Shown here: piece by piece, positions 42,067 to 51,975 of the stretch
How positions within the stretch are numbered: the first letter of the stretch is position 1
Layout of the letters: every line of letters begins with the position of its first letter
Source of the DNA: Vespula vulgaris
Lineage: Eukaryota; Arthropoda; Insecta; Hymenoptera; Vespidae
NCBI RefSeq assembly: GCF_905475345.1
Contig: NC_066590.1
Location: forward strand, 1,736,001 to 1,800,000
Length of the DNA stretch: 64,000 nucleotides
Direction of reading: 5' to 3'
Notes under the pieces: generated by a model
Told to the model about the DNA's origin: nothing
Seen by the model: only the letters and a program-made list of their open reading frames with translations
Database searches by the model: none
Made by a program: the position numbers and the translations under genes

Positions 42067-42115
42067 GTACATACATACATACATACATACATACATACAT
42101 ACATACATACATACA

Positions 42116-42181
<66 letters not shown>
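42067..42181. repeat. (ACAT)19-(AT)19 compound microsatellite
   Basis: 77 bases of ACAT passing into 38 bases of AT; the junction shows one motif derived from the other. Confidence 0.98.
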
Positions 42182-42182
<1 letters not shown>

Positions 42183-42445
42183 CTGTACATATATACGTCT
42201 CTTCGGTAAGTTAAAAGAGAAGCAACGAAAAGAACGAATCGTCCGAAGTTTTTTATTCGAGTTAAACCTAGCTCAGTACCATTTTCATGGGCGATCGTTC
42301 TCTTTCGATAATAATTCCGAATGAATATATCGTAGGTCCTGGCAGTGATTTCGAGAGCGAGCAGCGATTGAATAACGACGTCGTTTGCCTCGCATTATTT
42401 TTCCCCCTTTTTCTTCGTTCCTTTTTTCTTCTTTCTTTTTTTCTG

Positions 42446-42476
<31 letters not shown>

Positions 42477-43009
42477 TCCCCTAACCTCCCCCACCCACGT
42501 ACACAGCATCCGAACCAAAAACGTTCCACCCCTTATAAAGGTACTCGACGACAACGACAAAGTTCGGCTCGAGTTATTTCGAACTTTCTATTTAATTCGA
42601 TTTTATTTTTATCTTTATTTTTATTTTTATTTTTATTTTTATTATTATTTCAAGAATATAGAAGAAACGAACGATTCGCGTAGTCGCGGATCCTACGGTT
42701 AGGTAAATCAATACGATTTTGCGTTCGAACGAGTCGATCATCGATAAAGATAAGAATAATCTTTTGTAATGAGAAAGAAAGATTTTCATTAAAAATAAGA
42801 GCAACTAGAAATAAAAGACGAAGAAGAAGAAGAAGAAAGAGATAAGATTTCAAAGAAGAATTTTGCGAATAAATTCAAATAAACGAACGACATATCATTG
42901 TCCCTTGGAATCTTTTATTTGAACTCGAATAATCGTTATTATCGACATTTAACGACGTTCAACGCGGTCATTGTTTCACTCTTGGATCATTCTCCTCATA
43001 GAATCGATA
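42182..43009. other. Unique stretches with CTTT and TTTTTA runs
   Basis: 42446-42478 is (CTTT)8; 42600-42652 is (TTTTTA)n. 42280-42400 and 42660-43009 are unique. No gene seen. Confidence 0.45.
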
Positions 43010-43160
43010 GATCGAATTACTATCTTCTCTGGTTGGAAGGGCTTGTTGTTCGGTTCGAATTATCATCCTAACCATTTGAAATTACCGTTTCGCAATATAC
43101 CTGTCCGACACAAAGGAGATTTAATTAATGGAGTAACCCTGAAAATGGCCGTCGTCCGCC
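43010..43160. other. Unique island with Sox/TCF-like and homeodomain cores
   Basis: CACAAAGGAGATTTAATTAATGGAG joins an ACAAAGG core to the TTAATTAA palindrome and TTAATGG. Surrounding 150 bases are repeat-free. Motif evidence only. Confidence 0.28.
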
Positions 43161-43169
43161 TATCACACT

Positions 43170-43191
43170 CTCACTATCTCTCTCTCTCTCC

Positions 43192-43237
<46 letters not shown>

Positions 43238-43286
43238 ATCTCTCTATTTCTCTTTCTCTTCTCTTCTCTTCTCTTCTCTTCTCTTC
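43170..43286. repeat. CT run and (CTCTT)n pentanucleotide
   Basis: 43193-43234 CT; 43256-43285 is six CTCTT units. Confidence 0.94.
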
Positions 43287-43805
43287 CTCACGGTTTGCAA
43301 TTTCAATTTCTCTTTGGAATGTCCCTGGTCGAGTGAAAAGGTGCCGCCATCATCGTCGTCTTCGCCATCGAAGGACTACGTGGCTCCTATTAAATGCATT
43401 TTCCAAATTCCAAAACTCCTGGCGCTAGGACTCGTAAATCATGCTTTGAAACTTCGGTCAACTTCTTCTTCTTCTTCTTCTTCTTCTTTCTCTTCCTCTT
43501 CCTCTTTTTATTCTCCTTCTTTGTTGTTTTCTACATGAGAGTATATAGGGATAAAGATTTGTAATACTTTAATTTTTAAGAATGTTAATGAGAGTATTTA
43601 TTTATAATATCTTCTCATTCGTTTCTTCTTTGTAATATTCCGTCCTTTTTCTTTTTTTTCTGTTTTTTACTTTTTTTTTTTCATCGTATCAAAAGTAAAT
43701 TCGTAAGAAAGATTCGTTTAAAATTCCTTTGAAAAGCGATGATACATTATGTACTTAGTTATTACACTTAGAAACATAGGAACATCACCGTTGATGTTAT
43801 AAAGC
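43287..43805. other. Unique island then TTC and T-rich runs
   Basis: 43310-43455 is repeat-free with the AAATGCATTT palindrome (43394-43403) and CCTGGCGCTAGG. 43465-43505 is TTC. The plus frame 43314-43538 has no recognised domain. Confidence 0.35.
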
Positions 43806-44180
43806 GTGATTAATATTTATGAAGTTATGTATGTCTCTAATAATATAGAACAGAATTATCTAGGTATATTAATGAAGACAAGAAGAATATTCTTTAACAT
43901 ACACACACGCGTACACATATATTACGTTGTACGACGTTTCAACAATTTTCGTATCAGCAAAACTTCTCGTGTCGTATATAATATTTCCTTTTTTTCTTCT
44001 TGTTTTTTTACTTATCTATGTATTTATTTTTCCTTTTCATTCCGTTGTCTCTTTTTTTTTATATTTTGTCACAAAGCGATATCGATCATCACTGGAAATG
44101 CGAACAAGATAGATCTTCTCTCCGATATCCCACATTTTTGTAACGCTCTGTTACAGGCACAATCCATCGCACGCAACTGA
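43806..44180 (+). other. Longest non-repetitive open frame (about 117 codons from ATG)
   Basis: Opens at a GTG (43806) with the first in-frame ATG at 43827. The product is Ile/Tyr/Asn-rich with a hydrophobic middle encoded by T-rich DNA. I recognise no domain and there is no splice context. AT-rich DNA with few stops in one frame is the likely cause. Confidence 0.1.
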
Positions 44181-44572
44181 AACACGATGGGGGTCCATCG
44201 TACGATTAGAAATTCTATCCGCGAAATCATCCCCGAGCATGGTAGCTCGTTTAGGATGTAACTAGTATACCATATCGCATAGAGTGTAGACAAACACGAC
44301 TGATATTTATCCTTATCGAGTAAATGAATCGTATGTACGCTTGCTTATTCTCGTTTCATGAAATCTAATATTGTTAACCGAGTTTAGTTAGTTTATCTCG
44401 TTCTACTTTAGAGTTAGTGTATTAAATTTATATTTCATATTTCAATCTAGTAATAATATATCCTTGATCGATTCTCGTATCAAATGTTATCGTAGTATAC
44501 GTTATATATTTTAGTATTAATTTTGACAAATATTATATCGTACATGTAGAAAGTTACGGATAAATCAAGATT
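44181..44572. other. Unique sequence
   Basis: 44090-44300 is a repeat-free island (ACGATGGGGGTCCATCGT: ACGATGG-GGG-TCCATCGT hairpin at about 44183-44200). The rest is AT-rich. No gene seen. Confidence 0.35.
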
Positions 44573-44725
44573 GTTCTAATCTTTGCGAAAAAAATAAATT
44601 TTCTTTTGAGAATAAATAATATATGAGATATAATAAAATATAGATACGTTTAGATCGTTCTAATCTCGTATTTAAAAGAAAATATTTTCTCTTTAGGAAA
44701 TATAATAAAAGAAAATGAAAGAAAA
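44573..44725. repeat. Diverged tandem duplication C (about 84-base period)
   Basis: GTTCTAATCT..AAATTTTCTTTTGAG..ATATAATAAAA (44573 on) recurs as GTTCTAATCT..AAATATTTTCTCTTTAG..ATATAATAAAA (44657 on). Then AGAAAATGAA and AGAAAATAAA units repeat. AT-rich, so the alignment is less certain than duplications A and B. Confidence 0.45.
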
Positions 44726-44739
44726 TAAAAGAAAATGAA

Positions 44740-45110
44740 ATAACGCGATAATCAAGTAACGGGTATAACCACCCTTAAAGTTGAATAATATTCAGACGGT
44801 TGTAGTCACGTTGGTAGAGATCCTTTCATGGGGAATTACGACACCATGATTTTCGAGCAACGAACTGAGGATGCAAGCACGACTGTGTCTGTTTACAAGC
44901 GCAGGCACGGCAGGCGGTGGATAGGCAAATTCGACATAAATTTTGGCAAACGGAAACAAATAGTTTGTTCGTTGTCGAGAAATGTCGCTCGCCTGAAGCG
45001 AGTATTAGAGTAGGTACGGAAGGGAGTTGATTAGGGTTGGAAGGTTGGAACGGTTGTCCTCTATCGTTGCATACATATATCGCGTTGCATTTGGACGATT
45101 CACTATACAA
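44740..45110. other. Unique island, both strands open, no recognised product
   Basis: 370 repeat-free bases. Minus frame 44826-45110 (94 codons, seven Cys in the middle: CQNLCRICLSTACRACAC) and plus frame 44828-45013 are both non-repetitive. Neither matches a family I know. No strong splice sites flank it. A conserved non-coding element is as likely as an exon. Confidence 0.22.
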
Positions 45111-45600
45111 ACGGTACTATGTTCTAGCATGTGTTACTCCTCGTGTCGATTTCTATCATTTAGTTTCACGAATTATATTACATCCAACGTGTATTTAGTG
45201 TGAATAATATTTAAATCGATTAGTTTCTTTTATCTCCGGACATTTATCTCTCTCGTTCGATCAAATCGAATCGATCAAATTCGCACATTCTTAAAATATT
45301 AATTTCTTTGTTCGTTCCTTCTCCTTTCGTTATTTGTAATTTTCCAAAGCAGAAAACGCGTTCGATATCTCAAGAGCATCGAGTTTTATATCGAAAGGAA
45401 ATATCTTTCTATTTGGAGATCTATTTCTACAAGATAGATAGAGAAAAAGAAAGAGAGATAATTAGATCGATCTTCTCTTCTCGTTTTCTTCTCTTTTCTC
45501 TTACGCTTCTCGGTATAATTGCAATTTAACGAAGTTCGCTAGAGAAAGATAACTTCTAAGGAACAATTGTAACGACCCTTTGGAAATGTTAAGAAAATCG
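45111..45600. other. Unique AT-rich sequence
   Basis: Contains CGATCAAAT/CGATCAAATT repeated 13 bases apart (45258-45282). No gene seen. Confidence 0.4.
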
Positions 45601-45760
45601 ATAATTCAAAGGGCGCCTAAAAAGTCGGCTAGCTACCGTTCCACACCGTACACCGTCAGTTCGTACAAAAGGGTCGGAAGAAAAAAGGGGAGCGCGGCGG
45701 AGTCTGTGGGAAGAGGGTGACGGAAGGAGGAGGAGGAAGAGGAAGAGGAGGGACAGAGGG
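45601..45760 (+). promoter_or_regulatory. GC-rich island with initiator-like TCAGTT
   Basis: CACACCGTACACCGTCAGTTCG has TCAGTT (45656-45661), an arthropod initiator match. It is followed by a GC-rich purine stretch (GGAGCGCGGCGG). No TATA box or convincing DPE. Weak promoter candidate. Confidence 0.18.
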
Positions 45761-46424
45761 GATGGTATAGACGATAATTAAAGCTGTCATAGAGTCGAGA
45801 GAAAATTGACGGTAGTGGTATAGTAGTTATATCTTACAAAGCTCTGTGTGTCTAAGCTTTTCGACAAAATTCAACGAGCATCCTTTTTCCTTTTCTAACG
45901 ATTATCTATATCTACGTAAATTTTTCATCCTTTTTTTTTTTTCTTCGAGCAGGAAATGAAAAGAAAAGAAAAAAGGAGTAGAAAGAGAAAGAGAGAAAAA
46001 GAGATGGAGAAAGAAGAATAAATCGAAATAATCGATCGTTCATTATTTTTTTCTTCTTTTATTTTTTTCGAGTAGATAAAGGACCGAATTAAATTTTGAA
46101 AGAGATAAAGAGAGTGCTAGAAAGAGACAAGAGTCCGTATATAAACGTATACGTTACGGGTTAAAACGCTTAAGTCTACCACCTTTTGTTACGTACAAAT
46201 GAAGCGCATTGGACGTTGCAAATAATAAAAATACTATCTTTCGCTTTTGTACTACGCGATATGATACCTACATTTTTTTCTTCTTTTTTTTTCTTTCCTT
46301 CTTTCCTTTTTTTTTGTTTCCTTTTTTTCCCATTCCCTTTTCCTCTTCCATTGTTTCTCGTCTCTTTAAATATGAAGTGCATGGAGGGCCACTGGAATTC
46401 TCTCTCTTTCTATCGGTTTCCGCA
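45761..46424. other. Unique and T-rich sequence, no gene
   Basis: 45930-46075 alternates T-rich and purine-rich; 46272-46350 T-rich. Confidence 0.5.
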
Positions 46425-46470
46425 GGCGCCCTATATAAACTGAATCGATTCTCTACGCTACCAGTACACA
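46425..46470 (+). promoter_or_regulatory. TATA-box plus initiator-like pair
   Basis: GCGCCCTATATAAAC holds TATATAAA at about 46433-46440. CCAGTA at 46461-46466 sits about 30 bases downstream, the normal TATA-to-start distance. The initiator match is partial (CCAGT rather than TCAGT). It is followed by a CA run and no clear exon. Confidence 0.2.
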
Positions 46471-47780
46471 CGCACACACAAACACACACTCTCGCACACA
46501 TATGTATACATGAAGGAATAACCGTCCATTCCATAACGCGATATGAAGTCTGGTAAATAAATCAAATCAACTTTCATGTAAACACGCTCGTCTCGATCGT
46601 ACCAACGTGTTCTCTCTCATTCTCTCTCTCTCTCTCTTTCTTTTCTCTTTTTTTACGAACAAAACTTTCGTCATAAGCGTATTCGATATCTCTCTTACTC
46701 ACTTTGCAATACGGGTATTTCCTTTATTTTATATTCCTCTTTTTCTTCGATAGAAATCCTATCGTAGGAACGCCCGCGTCCGTCGTTGTCCAGAAAGAAA
46801 AGAACTCGAGAAACCGATGCGCTAAAGTGAATCTCTGTGTATGCCTGTATACGTGTGTATATGTGAGAAAGAGAGAGAGAGAGAACATATTCGAACGCAT
46901 ACGTTTCGATACGATAAATAAAGCTATGAGGGAGATTTCCTTCGATCTTGAAAAATCAGAATGAAATAAAAAAGTGTATGTAGTATAGGAGTCATATATC
47001 TACTACAAATATATATATATATATATATACACACGCACATCGTCTCGCTCTTATATACATATATATATATATATATAGTACGTATAGAGAAAAAAGGGAA
47101 ATAAAATGGGGGACGGGCGAAACGGTAACAAAGTTGTCCATAGTACGCGATTTGAAGTTTTGAATATGGCGCCGATGAACGGTATCGAATTATTATCGAC
47201 ACGTCGATCTGCGTCCTTTGATTTTTATTTTTATATATTGTACGTATCTATGTATAAAACCGTGTGTCTCCTCAGTCCAACGACTCAGTATCTCGTCGAA
47301 CGTCGAACTACCAGGAACCTAGTTTAGAATTTGACACGGTATTTGTTTAGAATTTCACACAAATTTAGATTAGAAAACTTTTCTTACCCTCCTTTCCTTA
47401 ATATTATTACTAGAGTTACATCGATGTTCTATACAATTTGATTTGTCATTATTTTCTTATTATCAGTACTCAAAAATACATCGTTATGTAATATACAGAT
47501 GGAAAGAGAGAGAGAGCGAGAGATAGAGAGAATCTCGATAATAACGGATATAATATATTATGTAATATCCGTGAGTGGAAATTTAATTAGAGAACTATTA
47601 TAGAAGGGTACTATAATAGTATAGTCGTATTGTGTAATTAATTATCTTGTGATGGACGTATCATCGGTTCGCCTGAATGAAAATAGAGAAGCTACGAGCT
47701 TTTCGACGGAAGTGGTCGCGAGAGTGCCTTTATTTTCAATTTTCATAATAGCCGTATCGACCGACGACGATGGCAACGAC
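46471..47780. other. Unique sequence with CA, CT, TA runs; no gene
   Basis: 46466-46498 CA-rich; 46621-46640 CT; 47009-47030 and 47060-47078 TA. GTTTAGAATTTGACAC/GTTTAGAATTTCACAC is a 23-base-period direct repeat (47322-47360). CGATAG-AAATC-CTATCG hairpin at about 46749-46765. Confidence 0.45.
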
Positions 47781-47880
47781 GATGGTGGTGGTGGCGATGG
47801 TGGTGGTGGTGGTGGTGGTGGTGGTGGTGGTGGTAGTGATGATGATGGTGGTGGTGGTGGTGGTGGTGGTGGTGGCGGCA
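47781..47880. repeat. (GGT)n trinucleotide array
   Basis: 100 bases of GGT with GAT, GGC and AGT variants. Every frame is open, giving poly-Gly, poly-Val or poly-Trp on plus and poly-Pro, poly-Thr or poly-His on minus; none is credible protein. GG doublets make it mildly quadruplex-prone. Confidence 0.97.
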
Positions 47881-48008
47881 TGGGACCGCCTTGAACGAAA
47901 CGCGTACGTTGAAGTTAGGGGATGAAGCCCCGGGGAAGATGAAGTGGATCGGTAGAAAGGGTAGAAAGAGTAAGAGCGATATAATCGGAAGAAAGAGAGA
48001 GAGAGAAA
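47881..48008. other. Unique sequence then GA run
   Basis: 47881-47950 is unique and GC-rich (GAAGCCCCGGGGAAG); 47990-48008 GA. Confidence 0.45.
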
Positions 48009-48055
48009 GAGTGAGTGAGTGAGTGAGCGAGTGAGTGAGTGGGAGGGAGGGAGGG
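48009..48055 (+). repeat. (GAGT)n ending in (GGGA)4 G-quadruplex motif
   Basis: GAGT tetramers to 48040, then GGGAGGGAGGGAGGG (48041-48055): four G3 tracts with one-base loops, among the most stable quadruplex patterns. The GGGA block looks like a G-substituted continuation of the GAGT array. Confidence 0.92.
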
Positions 48056-48414
48056 ATAGAGGGATAGAGAATCGCCGGAGGATAGATATCAATCATATAG
48101 GTGGTTCGAAGCTGTCGAGTCTTCGTCGCGCGTTGCTTGTGCTGATAAAGACTTCAAAATCCAGCTGAATAATACACACAATGTATTATCCTCTTTCGGT
48201 TCAATTACGAAACAGGAAAACGAAATCTATCTTCTTTCGTGATCGTTAATGAGCCATACAACGATCAAATTATTTATTTTATCTGGATGTATTTATTAAC
48301 GGACTTGTATGATAGGTACGAATGATCGATTATATTTTTTTAGATCGAATATCTCATTGAATTATTTCTGTAATCGTATATTTATTTATTTATTTTCTAT
48401 GATGAAGTTTCAAA
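48056..48414. other. Unique sequence with an Exd/Hox-type motif
   Basis: ATCAATCAT at 48088-48096 is ATGATTGAT on the minus strand, fitting the Pbx/Exd-Hox composite ATGATTNAT. 48100-48200 is a unique CpG-containing island. No gene seen. Confidence 0.3.
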
Positions 48415-48441
48415 CCAACGAAGTATAGCGAACTTCGTTGG
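48415..48441. other. Perfect 10-bp hairpin
   Basis: CCAACGAAGT (48415-48424), loop ATAGCGA, ACTTCGTTGG (48432-48441). GC-containing, perfect and outside simple repeat. Too short for a microRNA precursor. Confidence 0.65.
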
Positions 48442-48675
48442 AGCATGAAAAAGATCGTTCAGTTGATAAAAAGAAATAGAAATCGCGACGGTTTCTTTTA
48501 GTTTACGATTAAAGAACATCGCGGAGGAAACATCTTTTTCTCTCTTCTTTGGGAGGGATATTACAAAAAAAAAGGAAGAAAAAACAGAGAAGAAATAGAG
48601 AAGTCTAACAGAAAGAAAGAAAGAAGCGAATGGAAAAAACAATAACTTTTTCATTCACCGCAGAGATATTACTAG
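48442..48675. other. Unique sequence, no gene
   Basis: 48560-48640 is A/G-rich; otherwise unique. Confidence 0.45.
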
Positions 48676-48719
48676 ATGTATAAAAGGTACGGTCGCACTA
48701 TAAAAACCGATACGATGTC

Positions 48720-48755
<36 letters not shown>

Positions 48756-48800
48756 GTTGGTACTCTCCTGCGGACGAGAGCTCTTATTCTCTTCTTAAAT
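48676..48800 (+). promoter_or_regulatory. TATAAAAG promoter candidate with downstream (TCG)n frame
   Basis: GTATAAAAGG (TATA box about 48679-48686) is a canonical core TATA. About 30 bases on, CCGATACGATG could hold the start. An ATG at 48715 then opens a 27-codon frame, MSPSSS.. (poly-Ser from (TCG)n at 48724-48756, then LVLSCGRELLFSS), closed at 48798. The frame is too short and repetitive to call a gene; it could be an upstream ORF in a 5' UTR. A second, weaker TATAAAAAC lies at 48700. Confidence 0.25.
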
Positions 48801-48916
48801 CTCCCACGAGTATATTATTGTAGAAATATATAGTACGTACGTACTACGTAGTTACATACATAACTACATATGTACCAACGTATTCTAAGATTCTCTTTTC
48901 TTCGCTCGTTTTGCAG
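48801..48916. other. TACGTA palindromes and an acceptor
   Basis: GTAGTTA-CATACA-TAACTAC (48848-48867) is a perfect hairpin beside GTACGTACGTAC. The stretch ends TTCTTCGCTCGTTTTGCAG, a good splice acceptor at 48916. Confidence 0.45.
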
Positions 48917-49040
48917 AAAATCGTCGTCGGCCATGAGTTCCTAGGCGGTCGTAATCGACGATAGAACGAAGAGAAGATCGAGAAGGAAGAAGAAAAAGAA
49001 GAAAAAATAGAGGGAGAAAGGAAGAAAAAGAGAAGAAAGA
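48917..49040 (+). other. Possible internal non-coding (UTR) exon
   Basis: Follows a pyrimidine-rich acceptor (CTCGTTTTGCAG|) and ends AAAGA|GTGAGTGCC, a good donor. The 124 bases start CpG-rich (AAAATCGTCGTCGGCCATGAG) and become purine-rich like an exonic splicing enhancer. The only ATG frame (ATGAGTTCCTAG) stops at once. Its position 230 bases after the TATA candidate is suggestive, but no donor of the preceding exon is clear. Confidence 0.22.
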
Positions 49041-49356
49041 GTGAGTGCCATTTTCGAATTACGTTCTTTTACGCTTTCTTACAGAGTTTATATAAGACTA
49101 ACGCGGAAAGAAAGAAAAAGAAAAAGAAAGAAAGAGAGAGAGAGTAAAGAAAAATTTAAATATATATTTAATCGAAAACTCGACGATAATTCGATCGACT
49201 ATTTCGTTTAATAAATTATATCCAAATATTTTCATATTAATTTGCAAATTGGATATATAGAATATATCACGTTCTCCTTTGGATCTGATCTTATTTAAAG
49301 AATAAATACGTTCATTCGGTATTTCATATCTTTAACATCCACGTCCACATCCACAA
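49041..49356. other. A/G-rich and AT-rich sequence
   Basis: 49105-49145 GA/AAAG; otherwise AT-rich unique. No gene seen. Confidence 0.5.
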
Positions 49357-49390
49357 CCCCCTCTTTACCCGCCTCTTCCCCACCACTCCC
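49357..49390 (-). other. G-quadruplex motif on the minus strand
   Basis: CCCCC-TCTTTA-CCC-GCCTCTT-CCCC-ACCACT-CCC gives four G3+ tracts on the minus strand with loops of 6, 7 and 6. Confidence 0.6.
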
Positions 49391-49899
49391 ATGGTCTATC
49401 GGTTCACGAACGATACGGTCTAGCCTAGATTCGTATTCGTCCCTACGGTATAATTTCCGTGCAAGAGGTGCGGATATTGGTATACAGGGTGTGCCGGATC
49501 AAACTAGTAGAGAGTAAGTACGCGGTTGAACAAAACGCGAAACTACCCTTTCTCTTCTCTTGGCATTTACGGTCTTCCGTTTTGTTGTGTATAAAGTGTA
49601 TTATAACGTTAGTGTAATTAATTAATTCCATAGAGAGTAATATATCTTTTCCATAGTGTTATTAACGTTTATCATTTTAATCGTCAACGAAATATATATA
49701 TATATATATACCAATTAACATCTGATCTAATTAAATATATTCTTATATAAAACAAACACAAAATAAATGAACTGGTCAATCGTATAAAAAAAATACTTTA
49801 CGTGATATCCTCATAAAAAATTTCGTCATCCACACGTCACACGTACACGCACACACACACACACGAAGGTAGGTACACGCAGAGAGAATTAAGACAGTT
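49391..49899. other. Unique AT-rich sequence
   Basis: TA run at 49691-49709 and CA run at 49850-49863. No gene seen. Confidence 0.45.
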
Positions 49900-50115
49900 A
49901 AATACTTAAGATCGCGTGAATTTTCGACTCACCCTATAGATGACGTCCCTTAAGGTTAAACGCGCAATATCCAAGCCAGCTTGTCCGCCATCAACGTCTT
50001 CCTACGATTTATCGCGACGTTACACGCGAACCTTCCGCTGCCGCCTTTCCGCCGGAAAACTTTTTCAATTCGTGCCAGTTTCGCTTATTAGCAGGCGCGA
50101 ATTTGTCCGGCTATT
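49900..50115. other. GC-richer unique island
   Basis: Repeat-free with CTTTCCGCCGGAAAAC (a near-palindrome), GCTTATTAGCAGG and CTATTAATCC. The plus strand is open for about 55 non-repetitive codons (MTSLKVKRAISKPACPPST..), with no domain I know. Candidate conserved element, exon possible. Confidence 0.27.
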
Positions 50116-50330
50116 AATCCTCTTTCTTTTCATGCGCACTTTTCCTCTTCCTCCTTCTCCTTTTTTTCCTTTCTGTTTTTTTCTCTTTCTTTGTTCCTTC
50201 CTTCCTTCTTCTTTTTAACCTCCACTACCATCCGCATCCCCCTTTTACTCTTCTTTTCCTTTCTTTAACCCTCATGAACACGAGAAATCGATACAAAGTC
50301 GTTGCTGGTGTGTTGAAAAAATTGTGACAC
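50116..50330. other. Pyrimidine-rich stretch
   Basis: T/CT-rich, no gene. Confidence 0.55.
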
Positions 50331-50394
50331 GTAAGTAAGTATTAAGTACTTACTTACTTACTTACTTACGTACTTACTTACTTATTTACTCCCT
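50331..50394. repeat. (TACT)n array with an internal 11-bp inverted repeat
   Basis: GTAAGTAAGTA (50331-50341), loop TTAAG, TACTTACTTAC (50347-50357), followed by more TACT units. The array switches strand orientation at its left end, so it can extrude as a hairpin. It is also rich in GTAAGT and ACTTAC donor look-alikes. Confidence 0.9.
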
Positions 50395-51528
50395 CGTATA
50401 TGTTATACTATTACATATAAGTGCCACTTATATATGCATCTATGTAGAGACACCATTGGTATAATCGATTCGTGTCATAAATCAAAGAGACAAAACTAGT
50501 TTCGATTCAGGTGGATAAGATCGACTCATCATCCATCCCCTACCATCTCCATCCCTCGTACCCCCACCCCCACACCCACACACTCACATACACATACACA
50601 CATGTTCGCACACACTAACCCGTACATTCTACTCGATTTTATTTCGATTTATCCTATAAATTCATCGGCCGATTTATTCTCGAATCGTTTCTCCCCTTCA
50701 CTCCCCTCCCTTCCCTTCTCCCTCTACAACCTACCCCTTACACTCTCTCCAACCTCCCTCTCTCCTCCGAACTCGATTTCTCTCTTTCTCTCTTTCTATT
50801 TATGGTTTATGCATGAACATAATTTAATTCCGAAAATCGGGTTAATCTAATAATAATTGATAGACGGTCTAATTAGTGATATATCGAGGCGAATCTAATA
50901 ACGAAATAAATTTTCTGTTAGAGAGATCAAGGGGGATCACGATCGGGAGTGAACGGAAATGCGAATGTATTAATTAACGATTAGGAATACGAATTTCATA
51001 GTAATCATCGTTTTTTTTTTTTATAGTTCCACTATCTTGAGACTCTTGATAATATATAAACGTATATACGATACATACATACATATGTATCTATGTAATA
51101 TATATGTCGCAATTGTTTTTCTAATCTTGCATCTCCTTTTCAATGGTAACCGAGCAATGAGAATGGACTTTGTTTCTCTTCTTTGTTTATTTATTTTTCT
51201 TTATTTTTACTCGTTCCTTTTTTTTCTTTTTTGTACACGAGATACACACGAGAATGTGTCCCTATTGTCTAACGCAAACGACAATATTATGCATTTTATT
51301 AATTATAACACTCACGTTAACGACATTAACTTAAACTAGCTAACGAGCCCGTACGCGGGATCTGTGTTACACGTGATATTTCTCGGGTTCTTTTTTTTAT
51401 TTTTTATTTTGCTTTTTTATTTATTCATTCACTAGTGAATCGTCCAACGTTAAAGACTCGTATACGATGAAACAAATATCAATAGAATAGAACATAACGA
51501 ATGGTGTAAAGTAAGTATGTTGATGATG

Positions 51529-51530
<2 letters not shown>
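50395..51530. other. C-rich motif, CT run and AT-rich sequence, no gene
   Basis: 50553-50577 is CCC-TCGTA-CCCCC-A-CCCCC-ACA-CCC, a minus-strand G-quadruplex motif, followed by a CA run. 50690-50795 is pyrimidine-rich. 51185-51235 T-rich. Confidence 0.5.

Positions 51531-51566
<36 letters not shown>
51531..51566. repeat. (ATT)12 trinucleotide microsatellite
   Basis: 36 bases; read on the minus strand it is the poly-Asn frame. Confidence 0.96.
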
Positions 51567-51890
51567 CATTAAAAATTTGTCGTTGACGTGTTGGCGCGTA
51601 AACAAACAAAAAATGGAAATAAAGGGAAAATAAAAAAAAAGAAAGAAAGGAAAGAGGTAAAAAAAAAAAAAACCCGTGCAAATTGCGTAACTTGTTATTT
51701 CGTCTCGATTGTATTTTATATTATAATAGAGATTGGATAATGCAGGTACCTACAATAAATGTGTATATTTAAATACCGCGTATAGATACATACGTCTCGA
51801 TTAATAAATACATATAACAATAATGCTAGCTATCGTTGGTGACTTTCAACGTATGCATAGGCATATGCACACGCATATATACATATATAT

Positions 51891-51935
<45 letters not shown>

Positions 51936-51975
51936 GAGATAGAGATGCGATGGTGAATGGTCAGCTTGCGAAGAT
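51567..51975. other. AT-rich sequence and (GA)19
   Basis: 51893-51930 is GA; the remainder is unique AT-rich DNA. Confidence 0.55.

Noticed and set aside
42067..42181. Regular spacing resembling a CRISPR array
   Set aside because: It is a plain ACAT/AT microsatellite with no unique spacers, and the genome looks eukaryotic.
43052..43061. tRNA B-box-like GGTTCGAATT
   Set aside because: No A-box upstream and no cloverleaf can be drawn.
47642..48096. Poly-Pro, poly-His and poly-Thr frames on the minus strand
   Set aside because: All three phases of a GGT array; no unique sequence supports any of them.
49482..49500. TATACAGGGTGTGCCGGATC resembling a transposon terminus
   Set aside because: No inverted partner within reach, no target-site duplication and no transposase frame; one end-like string is not enough.
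51421..51681. Poly-Asn minus frame resembling Asn-rich proteins
   Set aside because: (ATT)12 translated; flanks have no domain.
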